DNA from: Cochliopodium minus
Taxonomy: Eukaryota > Discosea > Himatismenida > Cochliopodiidae
Reading direction: 5' to 3'
NCBI GenBank assembly: GCA_024220525.1
Contig: JAMYWO010000045.1
Coordinates: 124,001 to 188,000 of the forward strand
Length of the DNA: 64,000 nucleotides
In this document: positions 46,940-59,674 of the stretch, piece by piece
Position numbering within the stretch: position 1 is the stretch's first letter
How the letters are laid out: every line of letters starts with the position of its first letter
The notes under the pieces: generated by a model
The model's input: the letters and a program-made list of their open reading frames with translations, nothing else
The model's database searches: none
Told to the model about the DNA's origin: nothing
Position numbers and translations under genes: made by a program

Positions 46940-47797
46940 TCAATAATTATTTAAATAATCTAAAAACATTTTTCTATTAATTTTCAATCTCTTTAAGACA
47001 TACTTTGTCTTTTTGTCTTCAGAAATTGGGAGCCTAAAGTATTTGACAAAAAAATCAATGATCTTGTGGATCTTTTTGGGCTGTGTATTTATCTTGAATG
47101 ATTCCATTGAAACTTCTTTTTCTAAATAACTTAGAAGGAAATTTCTAGATTGATTTCTCTTTTCGGAATAATATTTTGCAACAAATTCAATATCAATTTC
47201 TTCAGAAGGAATAGAATGGATAATGCAATGAGAAATATTTGGGCCTGTCATACCAAGTGCTTGCAAAGTTTTCTTTTGAGATTTGAAGTATTCTTTTTGA
47301 TCGACAAACTGAAGTTCATTGAAACCTGTGATGCAAATCAAAATGGGAATGTTTCTATCGAACAATATATTGTTAAAGATTTGGAAAAGTTTGGATGTTG
47401 ATTGTAGCACAAGTTGATCATGTCTTATAACAAAGAGAATGCAATGAAACCCATTTTCTTCATTAATCAAATTCATTATAAGATTCAAATTTTGGCTCGG
47501 TCCGTTAGAAAATTGTTTATGATAAGATAACCCAGATACATCCCACAAGTTCAAGTTTTCATAGGTAAAGTTATCATGTTGGCTGAAATGAATTGTGTAT
47601 TCATCAGATATTCTTGCTTTCTTTTGATTACAAATCAAGTTTACTATTGAACTCTTCCCTGACAAGGAATTTCCAACAACCAATATATTTTTTCTGTCAG
47701 TTTTCAATCTTTCTATTTTTATATTCTTTTTTTTTTTATTCCCCATACTGATCATTTCACTTTCAACAACGTAAATATCATCTTTGTTGAGATTCAT
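46940..47797 (-). CDS. GIMAP/AIG1-like GTPase
   Basis: Intronless gene for 285 residues with an AIG1/GIMAP-type (TRAFAC, septin-like) GTPase domain. The P-loop is VVGNSLSGKSSIVNLI, G3 is NLWDVSGL (DxxG), a conserved-box-like stretch is HCILFVIRHDQLVLQ, and G4 is the non-canonical ITGFNEL (T-x-F-N in place of TKxD/TGGD). The C-terminal third is basic and helical without a clear membrane anchor. GIMAP-like proteins occur in plants, animals and Entamoeba-type protists, where they act at membranes and in defence. The role here is unknown. The absence of introns fits retroposition or transfer, but no other sign supports it. Confidence 0.75.
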   Translation of the reverse strand: MNLNKDDIYVVESEMISMGNKKKKNIKIERLKTDRKNILVVGNSLSGKSSIVNLICNQKKARISDEYTIHFSQHDNFTYENLNLWDVSGLSYHKQFSNGPSQNLNLIMNLINEENGFHCILFVIRHDQLVLQSTSKLFQIFNNILFDRNIPILICITGFNELQFVDQKEYFKSQKKTLQALGMTGPNISHCIIHSIPSEEIDIEFVAKYYSEKRNQSRNFLLSYLEKEVSMESFKINTQPKKIHKIIDFFVKYFRLPISEDKKTKYVLKRLKINRKMFLDYLNNY

Positions 47798-48206
47798 TTT
47801 GATTGTTTTTATTTTTTTAATTTTCTTTTTTGTTTTTTTTTATTTATTTTTTTTATTTTTAAATTTTTTATAAAATAAAAAATCCATTCAAACTAAATCT
47901 ATTTTAAACAAATTCAATAAATGTGGATGGAATCTTCTATAAATTATTCTTTTGTATTTCATTGAATAATTTATAATTTATTAAGCTAAAACGAGAATAT
48001 ATAAAAAAAATAAAGAAAAAAAAATATTTGGAATGCCTGACCACTGAAAACATGAGGGGAATAATATTTTTCGAATACAAAACAATATAAAATATACCTT
48101 GCAAAAATAAAATTCGAATTGGATAATATATACTTTAATATAAAGCTATGTATCTTATAGATTAAACTGATAATGTTTAAATTGTTTATCGTAAGGAATA
48201 ATTTAT
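47798..48206. other. Intergenic region, no gene seen
   Basis: AT-rich spacer of about 410 bp between the GIMAP-like start codon and the stop of the large receptor gene, both on the minus strand. It contains T/A runs and no convincing open frame. Confidence 0.6.
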
Positions 48207-51200
48207 TTATTTTTCTTCTTGATAAGAAACATTGCTGGAAACAGCACTTGTATTGTTGGATCTCTTTTTGAGAGAATTCATTTTGGTGCTGTTACTCTTG
48301 GAATTCTTGGAGAGATTCTCAATGGAAACAGGAGCAAAGAAGATGAAAAGAAGGATGGCAGGGACAACCTCAACACAAATATAAACAGCGATAGAAAAAT
48401 TGATGCTAGGATTAGAATTGAAGGTAATATACAAGAGATAAATAATTTGTAATAGCAAAGCAAAAGAAGTGATCAACAAAATGAATGTTATTTTGGCGAT
48501 CACAAGGAGTGATTTGTTCTTTTGAGCGTTTTTACTTTGCGATGCTTTGAAGAGAATGGTCAGTCCGAAGATCCACGCAAAAATGATAACTGTGAAAGCT
48601 ATCACCGAAATGAATACTTTATAAAACTTGTTGAGAACAGTGACTCCGTTTCCTTTTTTTTAAAAAAAATTTTTAGTTAATTTATTTTCTTTTTATTTTT
48701 TTATTTTTTTTATTTTATATTTTTTATTTTTACCTGATATTGTGGCATTTACGATCAGAATTATGAAAAAGAAGGCGAACAGAAATCCGATAAAACATGA
48801 TACGAGCAAGAGTGTTTTTTTGAGAGTGAATTTCATTGGAGAAACGAATTTAGCCCAAAGAATAACCAAAAATACAAAGATACTTAAAAATACATACTAA
48901 AAAAAACAATTTAAAAAATAATTTAAATAAAAATAAAATAATTTAAAAAATAATTTAAATAAAAATAATCTTTTTTTTTTACATATGGCAATTCTGCAAT
49001 AACAAAATATCCAGATTTGTCGTTGTTAAGGATCCCTTCAAGCTTTTCAGTTGCAAAAAGAACAAAATAAATTGCTCTCAACAAAGAATAAACAGCTATC
49101 AAAAAAATAAAAAAAAAATAAAATAAAAAAAATAAAAAAAATTATCAAAAAAAATAAAATAAAAAAAATTATCAAAAAAATAAAAAAATAAAAAAAATAA
49201 AAAAAATGAAAAATGGAAAATTGAAATTGATAATATTATTTTAGTTTACCAATTAATGCCAAACATATCTTTGGAACAGTAAATTTCCTTTTGGATTCGA
49301 TGATATGCAATATTAAAAATAGAACACAAAGAATGCTCAACAAAAACATGATTGCACTCAGAACATAAAGGATGTATTTGATGGCCATGTTCCCTGCAAA
49401 AATGGATCTGCGTGTGTTCCAATCTCTAGTTAAAGAAACAGGAAAAACAATCAAAGTTGAGGTAGGTACAACTCCACAATAATTTTTTCCATTGTCAGTA
49501 ACATTGGTCTGATAAAAAAAGAATTTAAATAAAAAAAAAATTTAAATAAAAAAAATTATTTTGTTGTAAAATTAATGAAAATTAATAAAAAAATAAAAAA
49601 AATATTGAAAATAAAAAAATTATTATTCCTTATCAAAAAAACAAAAAATAAATTTTAATTTTTTTTTTTTAAAAAAAATAATAATTCCTTTTAAAATTTT
49701 AAAAAATGATAATATTTTTACTTGTAATGGAACCCAAGTCTTGAGGTCATTGGTTGTTGCAAAATCTAAAATTGGAAAATCTTTAGCAGAGTTGGCGATG
49801 TCGCTTCTTTTGTCTATACACAAAATATATGTGTTTGTGGAGTTGTCTAGCTTCCTCGTACTCAAACTGGAAACCAAACTTGACTTTGTCATGTTAATTC
49901 CAATTCCGTCTCCCAAAAGTTGTCCGACTAAAAAAATAAAAAAATGAATAAATTAAAATAAAAATAAAAAAATAAAAAAATAAAAAAATAAAATAAAAAT
50001 ATAAAAAAATAAATGAATAAAAATATAAAAAAATAAAAAAATAAAAAAATAAAATTTTTTTATTACCATTAAATTTATATTTGTTTCTGATCACTGCGTA
50101 TGGATTGTTGATGTAAGAAAGAGAAGTAAAAAGGGAAGAAGAACCAACAATTTCTTTGTTTCTAAACTGAGAAGCACCATAAGAAGAAATTTTCATGTTG
50201 ACACAAAACAAAGAAAAAGGAACAGAATCTTTTTGTATGGAAAACTCTGTGAACCCCACCCTGACTTTTTTTTGATCTCCGTTACAGAAGAGTTGTGTTC
50301 CTATGTCTGCTGATATGGTGTCCAAGTTTTGGCAGACGCTTTGGGATGAGCTTCCAGGTGTGCAGAAGCATGTGAGGATCTGAAGAACGCTAAATATCGA
50401 GTTTGATTTACAGAGAATCTCCGTGGCAACAGCACTTGCTACACATTTTATTTTTTAAACAAATTTTTTAATTAATTTATTAATTTTCCATACAAGAATA
50501 GAAATTATTTTTTTTATTTTTAATTGATTTTAAATTAAATTTTTAATTGATTTTTTTTTATTATTTTTAGTTTTTAATTGATTTTTTTTGAAGAAAATTT
50601 GATTTTTTATTTTTTTTTTATGTATTTTAGTATTTTTTTTTTGTAGAAAGTTTTATTTTACCAGGTTGAATATACAAAAATTTTGCAATCTGTTGTTGTA
50701 GAGATAGACTTGATATAACCGGAATGAACTGGTTTAATGGTGCCCATGTGTTGTTAGTCCATTTTGTTTTAAACTTTTTGACAGGAATATATTGAGGTGT
50801 TCTCCAAGTATAAACAGGTACCTTTATTTTAAAAATCAAAAATAAATAAATTAAAAAAGATCTAAAAAATGAAAAAAAAATAAATTAAAAAAATAAACAA
50901 AAAAAAAATATAAAAAACTTTTTCTTTACATAACTTCCTCCACATTCTTTACACTCACTTTCAGTTTTGTTGGAGACAGAGTCGAAATGATTGCAAGAGC
51001 GGGAATTGGATTCTTTGCAACCCATAGCTGTTCCACATTCATCTTTTGTAGTGATTGTATCTATCCAAGTTCCTCCCGCAGCTGTGCAACCTGCTTTGGT
51101 AGTATCAGTGTGAGTGCAGCCGTTAATTCCCGACAAGACATCTTTCGAAAAATTTTTAAGTATAAAAACAAAAAAATTAAAAGTTTTTTAAAAAAAAAAT

Positions 51201-54200
51201 ATAATCAAAAATAAAAAAATAAAAATTTAAAAATTTAAAAATTAAAAATAATGATACAAAAAATGTAAGTTAAAACCAAAAAAAAATACCTATTTTTGTT
51301 ATATTCCATTCTGAAACTAGTTGACTCATTGTATAAAAATTGTAAGAGGTTTGATTAACTGCATTTGCTGCTCTAAAGTTGTAGAGGCATATGGGACAAT
51401 TATTTGTGTCAATGAAGTTGGAATTGTAAAAGCAAGCTTTAATATTTTATAAAAAAATATTAAACGAAAAGAAAAACAACAATAATAAAGTTTTACCTGG
51501 GTAATAATAAAGGTCTAAAGAAAAATGTTAGATTTAAAATAAAAATAAATAGCGAGATTATTTTTAAAATATATTAGAGATTTTACTGTAACAATATCCA
51601 CCAGAAGAACTACATTGATCTTGAGGCAAACTTTGTGATACCTTTAAATCATAAGAATATCTACAAAATAGAGTATCCATTCCTTTAATTGGACATCTGG
51701 AATCAAATTCAGAACTAAAAAAAAAATAAAGTTAGTAAATGAATGAGTAAAAAAATTTTTTTTTAAAAAAAAATACCAATATCTACACTGATCTTTGGTA
51801 AGTCCCATACAAGTTTCTTGTCTAATCATTTGAAAATTTTAAAATAAAATTTAAAATAGATTGAATTGATAGTTTTAAAACTTTTACGTTAATCCTCGAG
51901 CTTTACATTCATTTTTTGTGATGTCAGTGAAGACACAAATGAGATCTGAAAAAATTTTTTTTTGAAGAATTAAAAAATGAAAAAAAATATCAATAATACC
52001 TCTGTGATGCCACCATCCCTTTTGTAAAAGACAATCTTCATGATTTGTAATGGAAGCATTGTAGCATGTAAACAAGGGATCTTCTTTGTCTAAAAAAGTT
52101 AAAAAAAAATAATTTTAATAAATTAAACATAAAATAAAAAGAAACGAACCACTGATACAAGAGTAATAATTTCCTTGGCAATTATTTTGGTCACAACCAG
52201 TACTTGTTAAAGTATTATTCACGGAACATAAAGTCAATGATTCGCATTGTTCTTTTGTGGTGATGTTAAATTTTGATTTATCGGGGGTTATCCATTTCTT
52301 TCCCAAGACATAAGTACCATTTACATAAACTTTGCAAGCTTATTGAAAAATAAAATAAAATAAAATAAAAAAAAAATTATTTAATTATTTACCATAATTA
52401 CTATTCATCTTACTAACACAAACATTTAAATTGCTATCCCAATATTTGTAGGCTTCATCCTTAATATCAAAGACACACTCACTTTGGTTCAACTTGAGTG
52501 CACAATAACCATCAAGACAAGTTTTATAAGAAGCATTTCCTGTCCCACAATAACAATCAGATTGTGAATAAGTGGGGTAAATACTACATTTTAAAAAACT
52601 TTAACGATGATAATATATAATTTTTATAAATACCATTGATTAAGTTGTTCACTCCAAGTAAGACCTTAATTTAAAAAATTAGTTCAAATTGATTGAAAAA
52701 AAAAAATTTTTTTTTTTTTTTGTATTACCATAATAACCAGTACAGACTTCATAAGTTGTGAATCTGTCATCAATAATTGCACAATAGTCACCAAGAGGAA
52801 GTTTTAAACAAGAACCATTTGACTCATCACAAACCTCACAAACTCCGAAATCCTTTTGATCTTGGCAATTCGTTTTTGTAGTTATGTTTAATAAATTGGT
52901 TGATGTGAAACAATATCCCATTTGGAGACATGTTGTTTCGTTGTCATTAGTAACAGCACCAGTTTGAGTCACACATTGAGAAATCAAAGTTCTGTTATAA
53001 AAAGCAGCCAAAAATGTATCTTTTGTCGCTGAAGTTAATCCCTATTTTAAAAAATAATTTTAAAAAGAGTTTATTATTTAAAAAAAGTTTATTTAAAATG
53101 ATAATTAATTACCCAAACTGCTCTGGCATAGCTTTCAATACTAGTTGGAATAGAATTGTTAAAGCAACCAATAAGGAAAGATTGTTGGTTTTCAATCGTA
53201 CAAGGATCACAAACAAAATAATTCAAATTACTGTTTAAAATTTAAATAAAAATTGAAAACAAAAAGGAAAATAAAAGGAAAATATTACCATTGTGAACAA
53301 GGACAATCACTATTATTACGACATGAACTCACATTTAATTGACTGAAACATGAAAACAAGGCATCATATTGGTCATCGATTAACCTCTTACTTGCGTATG
53401 CATCAGAAGAACTAGAACATCCTTTTAAAAAATTTTAATTTATTTTATTTGAAAAAAAGTTTTTTTTAAAAGGGTATTACCATTAATTGGGTCGGCTGTT
53501 GTGTTTCTTAGGTATAAATAATCTCCCAAATAATTTATCGCTTCGCTGTAGTTAGAACATTGGTTGACTGATCTCGAAGAAATGTTATAGAAATATTCTG
53601 AAGAATCAGAAACAAGTCTGCTATGGCAGCACTCAGTACCGTAAGCAAATAAATAAGGATTACAACCTAATGAAATTGAAATTAAATTTTAACAAAAATT
53701 TTGAATTAATTTTTGTTTAAATAATACATGGATCATTTAAATACTCAGGAGTTTGTGGAGAAGCTAAACACAATGAACTATTGTAGTTAATTTGGGTATA
53801 ACCTGAAAGGAGTTTGTTGTCCAGGAATAAATAGCAGTCTTCAATCAAATTTGATAACGTGTACCATCCATAATACCATAAACTAACAAAAATTGAGAAA
53901 TTAAAATTTTTTAGAAATTTGAAAAAACTATACTAGTCAGTGAGAGTATCCCAATTTGTTGCATCTGATTGAATAGAAATTAGTTTTTATTTAAATGATT
54001 TTTAGAAGAAAATATGTTTTACTAATGATGGAAGCAGACAAAAATGAAACAGTTTGTTTTGCTACATTGGCAGTATTTGGATCACAAGAACTTTCTATGG
54101 TGGATTTTACAGGATAAACATTTTGAAATCCAGATACAGTCTGTTGGAAAGGAGAAGATTATAATCAAAAATAATAAAGATAAATTTTTTACTTGATTAT

Positions 54201-55158
54201 TTGAATCTACTATTCTTTTTCCTGTCTTCCCTTTGGAATTTGTGAAATTAAAATAGCACTTTGTGAAATCTGTCCTCTTCCCAAAGCTAAACCTTGTTCC
54301 TCCTTTTATATAAGATGTTAAAATCATGAATGTGAGTTTATTTTCAACAAGTGGAGTATCTGTTCCGTTGACCCATCTATTTTATATTAATTTGATAAAA
54401 ATTTCAAGAAATAAAATAAAAGAAATTTCAAAATATTTTATTTTACCCAATCTTCTTTGAAAATGATAATATCGGATCTTGTGTAGGAGCAAGAGGTATG
54501 ACGAAATCTTAAAGATAAAATAAATATTTTTTTTTTCTCGATAATTATGTTAGCGGAGGTTTTTTTACCAAGGTTTGATCCACCTGTTAAAGATATTATT
54601 AGTTTTTTGGTTTGATTGAAAATTTAAGAATTCACCTGAGGTGATTGTTATTGTATTTGATAAAATTTGTTATTTAAGAATTTATTTTTTTACCTATTCC
54701 TGATACTATACTCAGTATTTTACTTGATAATGGTATTGATGGTATAATTACATCAGGGCAAACCATACTCACAATCTCTGCTATGTTTAAAAGCCCATTT
54801 GGTAATTTTGGGCATTTATTTGATGTCATTCCCATGCAAATAGGAATTGAATCAATTGTTGAATTATTAGATTCATACGCAAAATTATAAGACGTAAATC
54901 CATTCAAATTTGATCCATCATCCAAATAAATTTTATTATCAAAGAAAATATCAAATATTGTCATATTTATGGCTTCTCCGATACCAATCAATGAGCGTTT
55001 ATTTCTATATTCTACTCTTTGAACATTCAAACCTTTTATTAAGATTTTATTGAAAATTTATTGATTGAATTAATAAAAAAAAGAAAATCGTTACATGATG
55101 ATGTTGATATTAACAGAATGCAAGCAAAGATAAAGAATGTAAATAAATTTCCTTTCAT
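48207..55158 (-). CDS. Large Cys-rich extracellular/7TM receptor-like protein, about 25 small exons
   Basis: Exon 1 (55095-55158) encodes a signal peptide (MKGNLFTFFIFACILLISTS) and splices in frame to CLNVQRVEYRNK. About 20 further small exons (55.0-49.5 kb) encode an ectodomain with many cysteines and NxT/S sites. Recurrent blocks of the form ITTKxxCxx...GxCxxC can be seen (for example ITTKEQCESLTLC, ITTKTNCQDQKDFGVC, TTKDECGTAMGC). These suggest degenerate repeats of a disulphide-rich module. The last exons (49.45-48.2 kb) encode about seven membrane helices (ILYVLSAIMFLLSILCVLFLIL through VPAILLFIFFA) and a Ser/Asn-rich cytoplasmic tail. The 7TM part is GPCR-like and could relate to the THH1/TOM3 group. 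The single-gene reading rests on uninterrupted coding exons, consistent strand and topology. Exact borders are not certain. Confidence 0.6.
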
Positions 55159-55647
55159 TTTTTTTTTTAATACGTTTATTTCTAAATTGAGATTTACGAA
55201 TATTTTTAGAATAAAAATCAGGGATGAAAATTTGAGAACAAATCATAACCATCAACTCCCAAAAAACATTCTTGCAAACTTGGAAAAATCAGATTTTCTC
55301 ATCAAAAAAGGAAGATGTCAGATTCTCTTGTTCATAATATCCTTATTATATTCTATAAACTTTCCAAACTCCTTGAACATATGGATAACAGATTGAGATC
55401 AAAAGATATAATTTATAACGTTTATTTTGGATCTTTTAACATTTTAGGTTGAGATCAATGAAACACCCCAATTTACAATAATTTCCAAATTTGATTCAAG
55501 AAGAATTTCTACATAAGAATATTTTAAATATTCTCTCAATTGATGAAGAGACAATGAAAGATTCCATCCTATTAAATCTCAATTTTCATCTCTTGAGATT
55601 TTTTATATTATTTATATTTTTGTTTTTCAATTAAAAATAAAAAAATA
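55159..55647. other. Intergenic region between divergent receptor and codanin-like genes
   Basis: About 490 bp spacer between the start codons at 55158 (minus) and 55648 (plus), probably holding both promoters. Short open frames here look random. No repeat or RNA gene was recognised. Confidence 0.55.
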
Positions 55648-58600
55648 ATGGAAGTTGCTTCCTTGATATTTGAGGAACTATTGAACAACAAATTGGAAGA
55701 ACAATCTTTATATTCATGGATGAAAGACTATTATTTCCATAATAAAGCAAATGATAAATATAAATTGAAACCAATAGACCTCATCACTTATTGTATTAAT
55801 TATATAAGGATGGAATACAAAAATCTAAATGAAAGAATAATATTGGCTTCAAAATCAAATGAGATGAATCAAGAAATTGAAATCACCAATATCATAAAAC
55901 CAATATCAAACGTAATATTTTTAATAAATGATCTTATATTCTTTATTAATTGTAAATCTGATAGATAAGGAGGATTCATCCAACAAAAATAAAAGAGAAT
56001 GATTCTCCTATAAAAAATAATCTCCCTTTTGAGAAAATATCAATAAAATTTAATGCAAAAGAAGATAGGAAAGACTTGCTATCCAACAAAAACAAAAGCA
56101 ATATTAAATTCACAAATTCATCATACACGCCAACAAAGAAGATTCTGATGGATCAATCAGAATTTCCAACATTCAAAAACAAAGGATCTCCCAAATCAAA
56201 AAATCAAAATAAGCAAGTGGCAGAAGAGAAAGAAAAAAAAAGAGAGATTAAAGACTATAATGATTTAAGATCGAGCATCTTTGAAAAAGATTTGATTAAA
56301 ATTGAGAATCTCTCCAATTTATACACCTTCATTCTCTTAAACAAATTAGTTCCTAGTCTTCACGAAGAACTAAAACTTCTATACCAATCTATTTCTCTTT
56401 CCCACAATATTTTGTTGGCAGATTCCATGAACTCAGATTCATTGTTATCTAAACAACCAACACACTTTCTTTTGTTCTCTTTTCAAACTTTAAAAGGTCT
56501 TGAAAATTTGATCAAAAAAATGGGAAGCCCTTTTTTGAAGAGATTATGCGAGAACAAAAAGTACTCATTTTTTTGTTAAAAATTTTTTTTGGTTTTTTTT
56601 AAAAAAAGTATCTAAATAGGATCGAAAATTTTCTTCCAGAGTTCCAGAAAAGTATGAAAGAACAAATAAAAGTAAATGATTTGAATAGGAGTAATAAAAC
56701 TCATTTCAAGATTGAAACAAACAAGTATGGGAACGTATCATCACCTTTCAGAGAAGAAATAGATTCTAAAAATAACTTTAAATCAAAGGAAAGTCAGTTA
56801 CAATACAACAACAAAGAGAAAATGAGAGATTGTTTTCATGACTTGTTGAGACAATTCGAATCTCCTTCTAATAAATTTGAGCAAACGAGAAACCTTTCCA
56901 TTCTAAGCCAAAATATAGATAATTTTTATAGATCTTTGATGGAGGAGAACTATCATTGGTTTGTTGATTTTTTTCAAAATGTTTTGTTGAGCTATTGTTG
57001 CACTGACGAGCCTTTGGAGCATCACTTGAACAAAGAAGATCCAGAAAAAATGTTGAAATTGAAAAATAGGTTGTTTTCAAATAAAAAAGTGATAGACATG
57101 TCCAATATTGCAAAAAAAGAAGATAATAACCCATCTAGATTCAATCCTGAGAATATAAAGGACATTTTTGTTGGAAGAGAATACTTTTTCTACTTGTTTA
57201 TCACCACTACAAGAAACTACTGCATAAATCATTTGATCCTTAAAAATTTTTCCTCCAAAATAACATCTTTGAGCACTGATATTCAAGAAAAAATCAACTC
57301 TCCTTCTGACTTATCTCAAATAATAATAAAACTCAAAATTTTGTCTAAATTTGTTGGTTTTTTGAATTTTTGGCCAAACATCAAAGTTTTTAAAACCATT
57401 TCTTTTCCTTAAAAGAATCTTTGGAAATCAACAACAACACTTCTTATTTATTTTTGATGTGGTTGAAATTTAAAAATTCTATTGTAAATAATAATATCAT
57501 TTTAGCAATTCCTTGATCATCGAATATCTCAAACCCATGTCCTATGAGAAATTGAGTCGGGAGTCAAAAATATTACAAGTATTTGTTCAAAATTCTCGCT
57601 ATTATATTTTTGGTAGACTTTGATCAACAATTCTCTAAATAAATTCAACTACAAGCTTCTGTGTTAACGAAAACCCTTCATTTTTATCTTTTTTCACCTT
57701 GAAAGCTTTTTCCACACTGTAGAATCGATCCTTTATTCCTTTTTTCCGAAAATTATTATTGGAAGATCTTTTCAAACATTCCTTTCAAATGTTAATGCTC
57801 CATTGATACAAACCCTTTTTATTTGTTTGAAGATGAAAAGTTTATTGGTGTAAAATAATTTTTTTAAAAATAATAAACTTATTACTTTCAAAAGGTTTGT
57901 TAGAAGAATTAATGAACAAATTTTTGCATTAGTATGGTTCAAGAAGAAAATATCAATATTCACGAAAATGGATTCTCCTTTGAAGAAAATAAAACCTATT
58001 TCTTCTGCAAATACTTCAATCAATGAATCTATTCAAATGAAATACATTACTATTTTGGTAGTACCAATTCTTATCTCATTTTGAGTTTATTGTCAAAAAG
58101 TGACCGAAAACTGCACTTCAATTTGTCTTAAAAAATTTGAAAATTAGTTTTGGGAGGTAAATTGTACATTTAAAAATGTTCTTTATTCAAAAAAAAATTT
58201 TTTTAAATCAGAAAGAGTATAAATTGTTGATTGGAGAAATAGTCAGAAATTAATAGTAATGAAACATTTGAAGATGAAATTGGATAGATTTTACTTTGAA
58301 ATTGAAAGAAAAGCTCTCCTTTTTCTTATGAAGAATCCAAAGTATTTCACAAGAGAAAGTGGAAAACAACTCATTGATTTGCTTACCCACAAACCACACA
58401 CAATGATGTAAAGAAACTTGTATTAACATAATTTCCAACATTCTCTGAGAACATCAAAAAATTTGTTAGAGGAGAGGGTAAAGGTGGTTGTGAAGAGTTT
58501 TTGGAGGACAGAATAAAATAATATCAAGAAAAAATAAAGAAAACAAGAATAATCTCTAACAAGGAAAATTCTCTTCCAATCTGAATGATGAAAATAATTT

Positions 58601-59411
58601 TTGAAGAGTTTTCATTGGAAAATTTTGTCATATCCACTTCCTCAATACTTTCTAAAAGAAACAAGAAACTCAAATCCATTTTAATTTGGAAATAGATAGT
58701 GGTACAAAAGAGGAGAACAATGAAGAGAACCGATTGTCTGTTGTAACTCTACTCAAATTGGAGAAATGCATTTTTGAAGTAAAGAAATTGAGCTCAGATC
58801 GTAATGAGAACATTATATTATTCAATGATTCTCTTTTATTTTTGCAAAGAAGTTATTTCTACAACTTTGACAACAAAATGAGCTCTTTCAAATCTAAATT
58901 CTTTCCTTCTATCGTTAATCTCCTTTTAGATAGTTCTTTGGAGTTAATTCAATATTGTGAATACGAAAAAAACTTGGTTGAAATGTTGATTTTGAAAAGA
59001 AATTTGGAGATAGAAAAACCTTCTCTCAAAAACTGTTTCGAATTGATATTTTTTTCTCTCAAAGTATTGTCTGATTACGACAACTTTCTCACTGAAAATT
59101 TTTCACTTTTCTTTTTAAAATCTATTCAAAACTTTGATAAATCATATTTTCAGTGCCATCTTTATTTTCTTTCAAGATTGTTGATTGATGATGTAATTAC
59201 TTTCTCTTCTTTTGAAACTTCTCTTTTGAACTTCTTTGAGAAATATCCCGAACACTTTTCTTTTTTGGTTGAAGTGTTTATTGATGTTGTATCTGTTTTG
59301 AAACGCCACAAAAGCGATATTTCCCCTTTTTCTTTTTTCAATTCTATAAACAAATTACTTGAAAATGAAAGAATCAATCAAAAATCAAGAGAATTACTCA
59401 ATGGACTTTGA
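55648..59411 (+). pseudogene. Codanin-1-like gene with a disrupted central part
   Basis: The 5' part reads well: exon 1 from ATG 55648, a 53-bp intron (about 55910-55963), and an exon to about 56560 with a KILMDQSEFPTFKN segment. This splices in frame (ENK/KIENFLPEF) to an exon containing ILSQNIDNFYRSLMEEN, HWFVDFFQNVLL and LKILSKFVGFLNFWP. These blocks resemble codanin-1 (CDAN1/Dlt), a regulator of the histone chaperone Asf1 in animals. From about 57411 to 58685 coding traces continue but change frame or hit stops. Examples are LKESLEINNNTSYLFLMW in another frame, then LIIEYLKPMSYEKL shifted again, and EEFLEDRIK followed by TAA. From 58686 a clean 241-codon frame resumes with the expected C-terminal helical character. 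Total length fits codanin-1. It is either a decaying gene or a stretch with sequence errors. Confidence 0.5.
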
Positions 59412-59674
59412 CAAATCTAATCTTTATATTTAATCTTATTTATTAAAATAATTGTAAATTCTAATCCAATCAAAGAATTTTCTTTCAATTGATTCCTCTA
59501 ATTTGAACTTTATTTTTATAAGATCATTTTAAGATCAAATTGAAATCTATACCATTTAAAAGATTGTCAATTTAATAAAAAAAAAAAATTTAGAAAAAAA
59601 GGTTTGAATATATTGAGAATATAAAATTTATCTTTTTCACAATTTTTTTTATTAAGAACTTGCTTTATTAAAAA

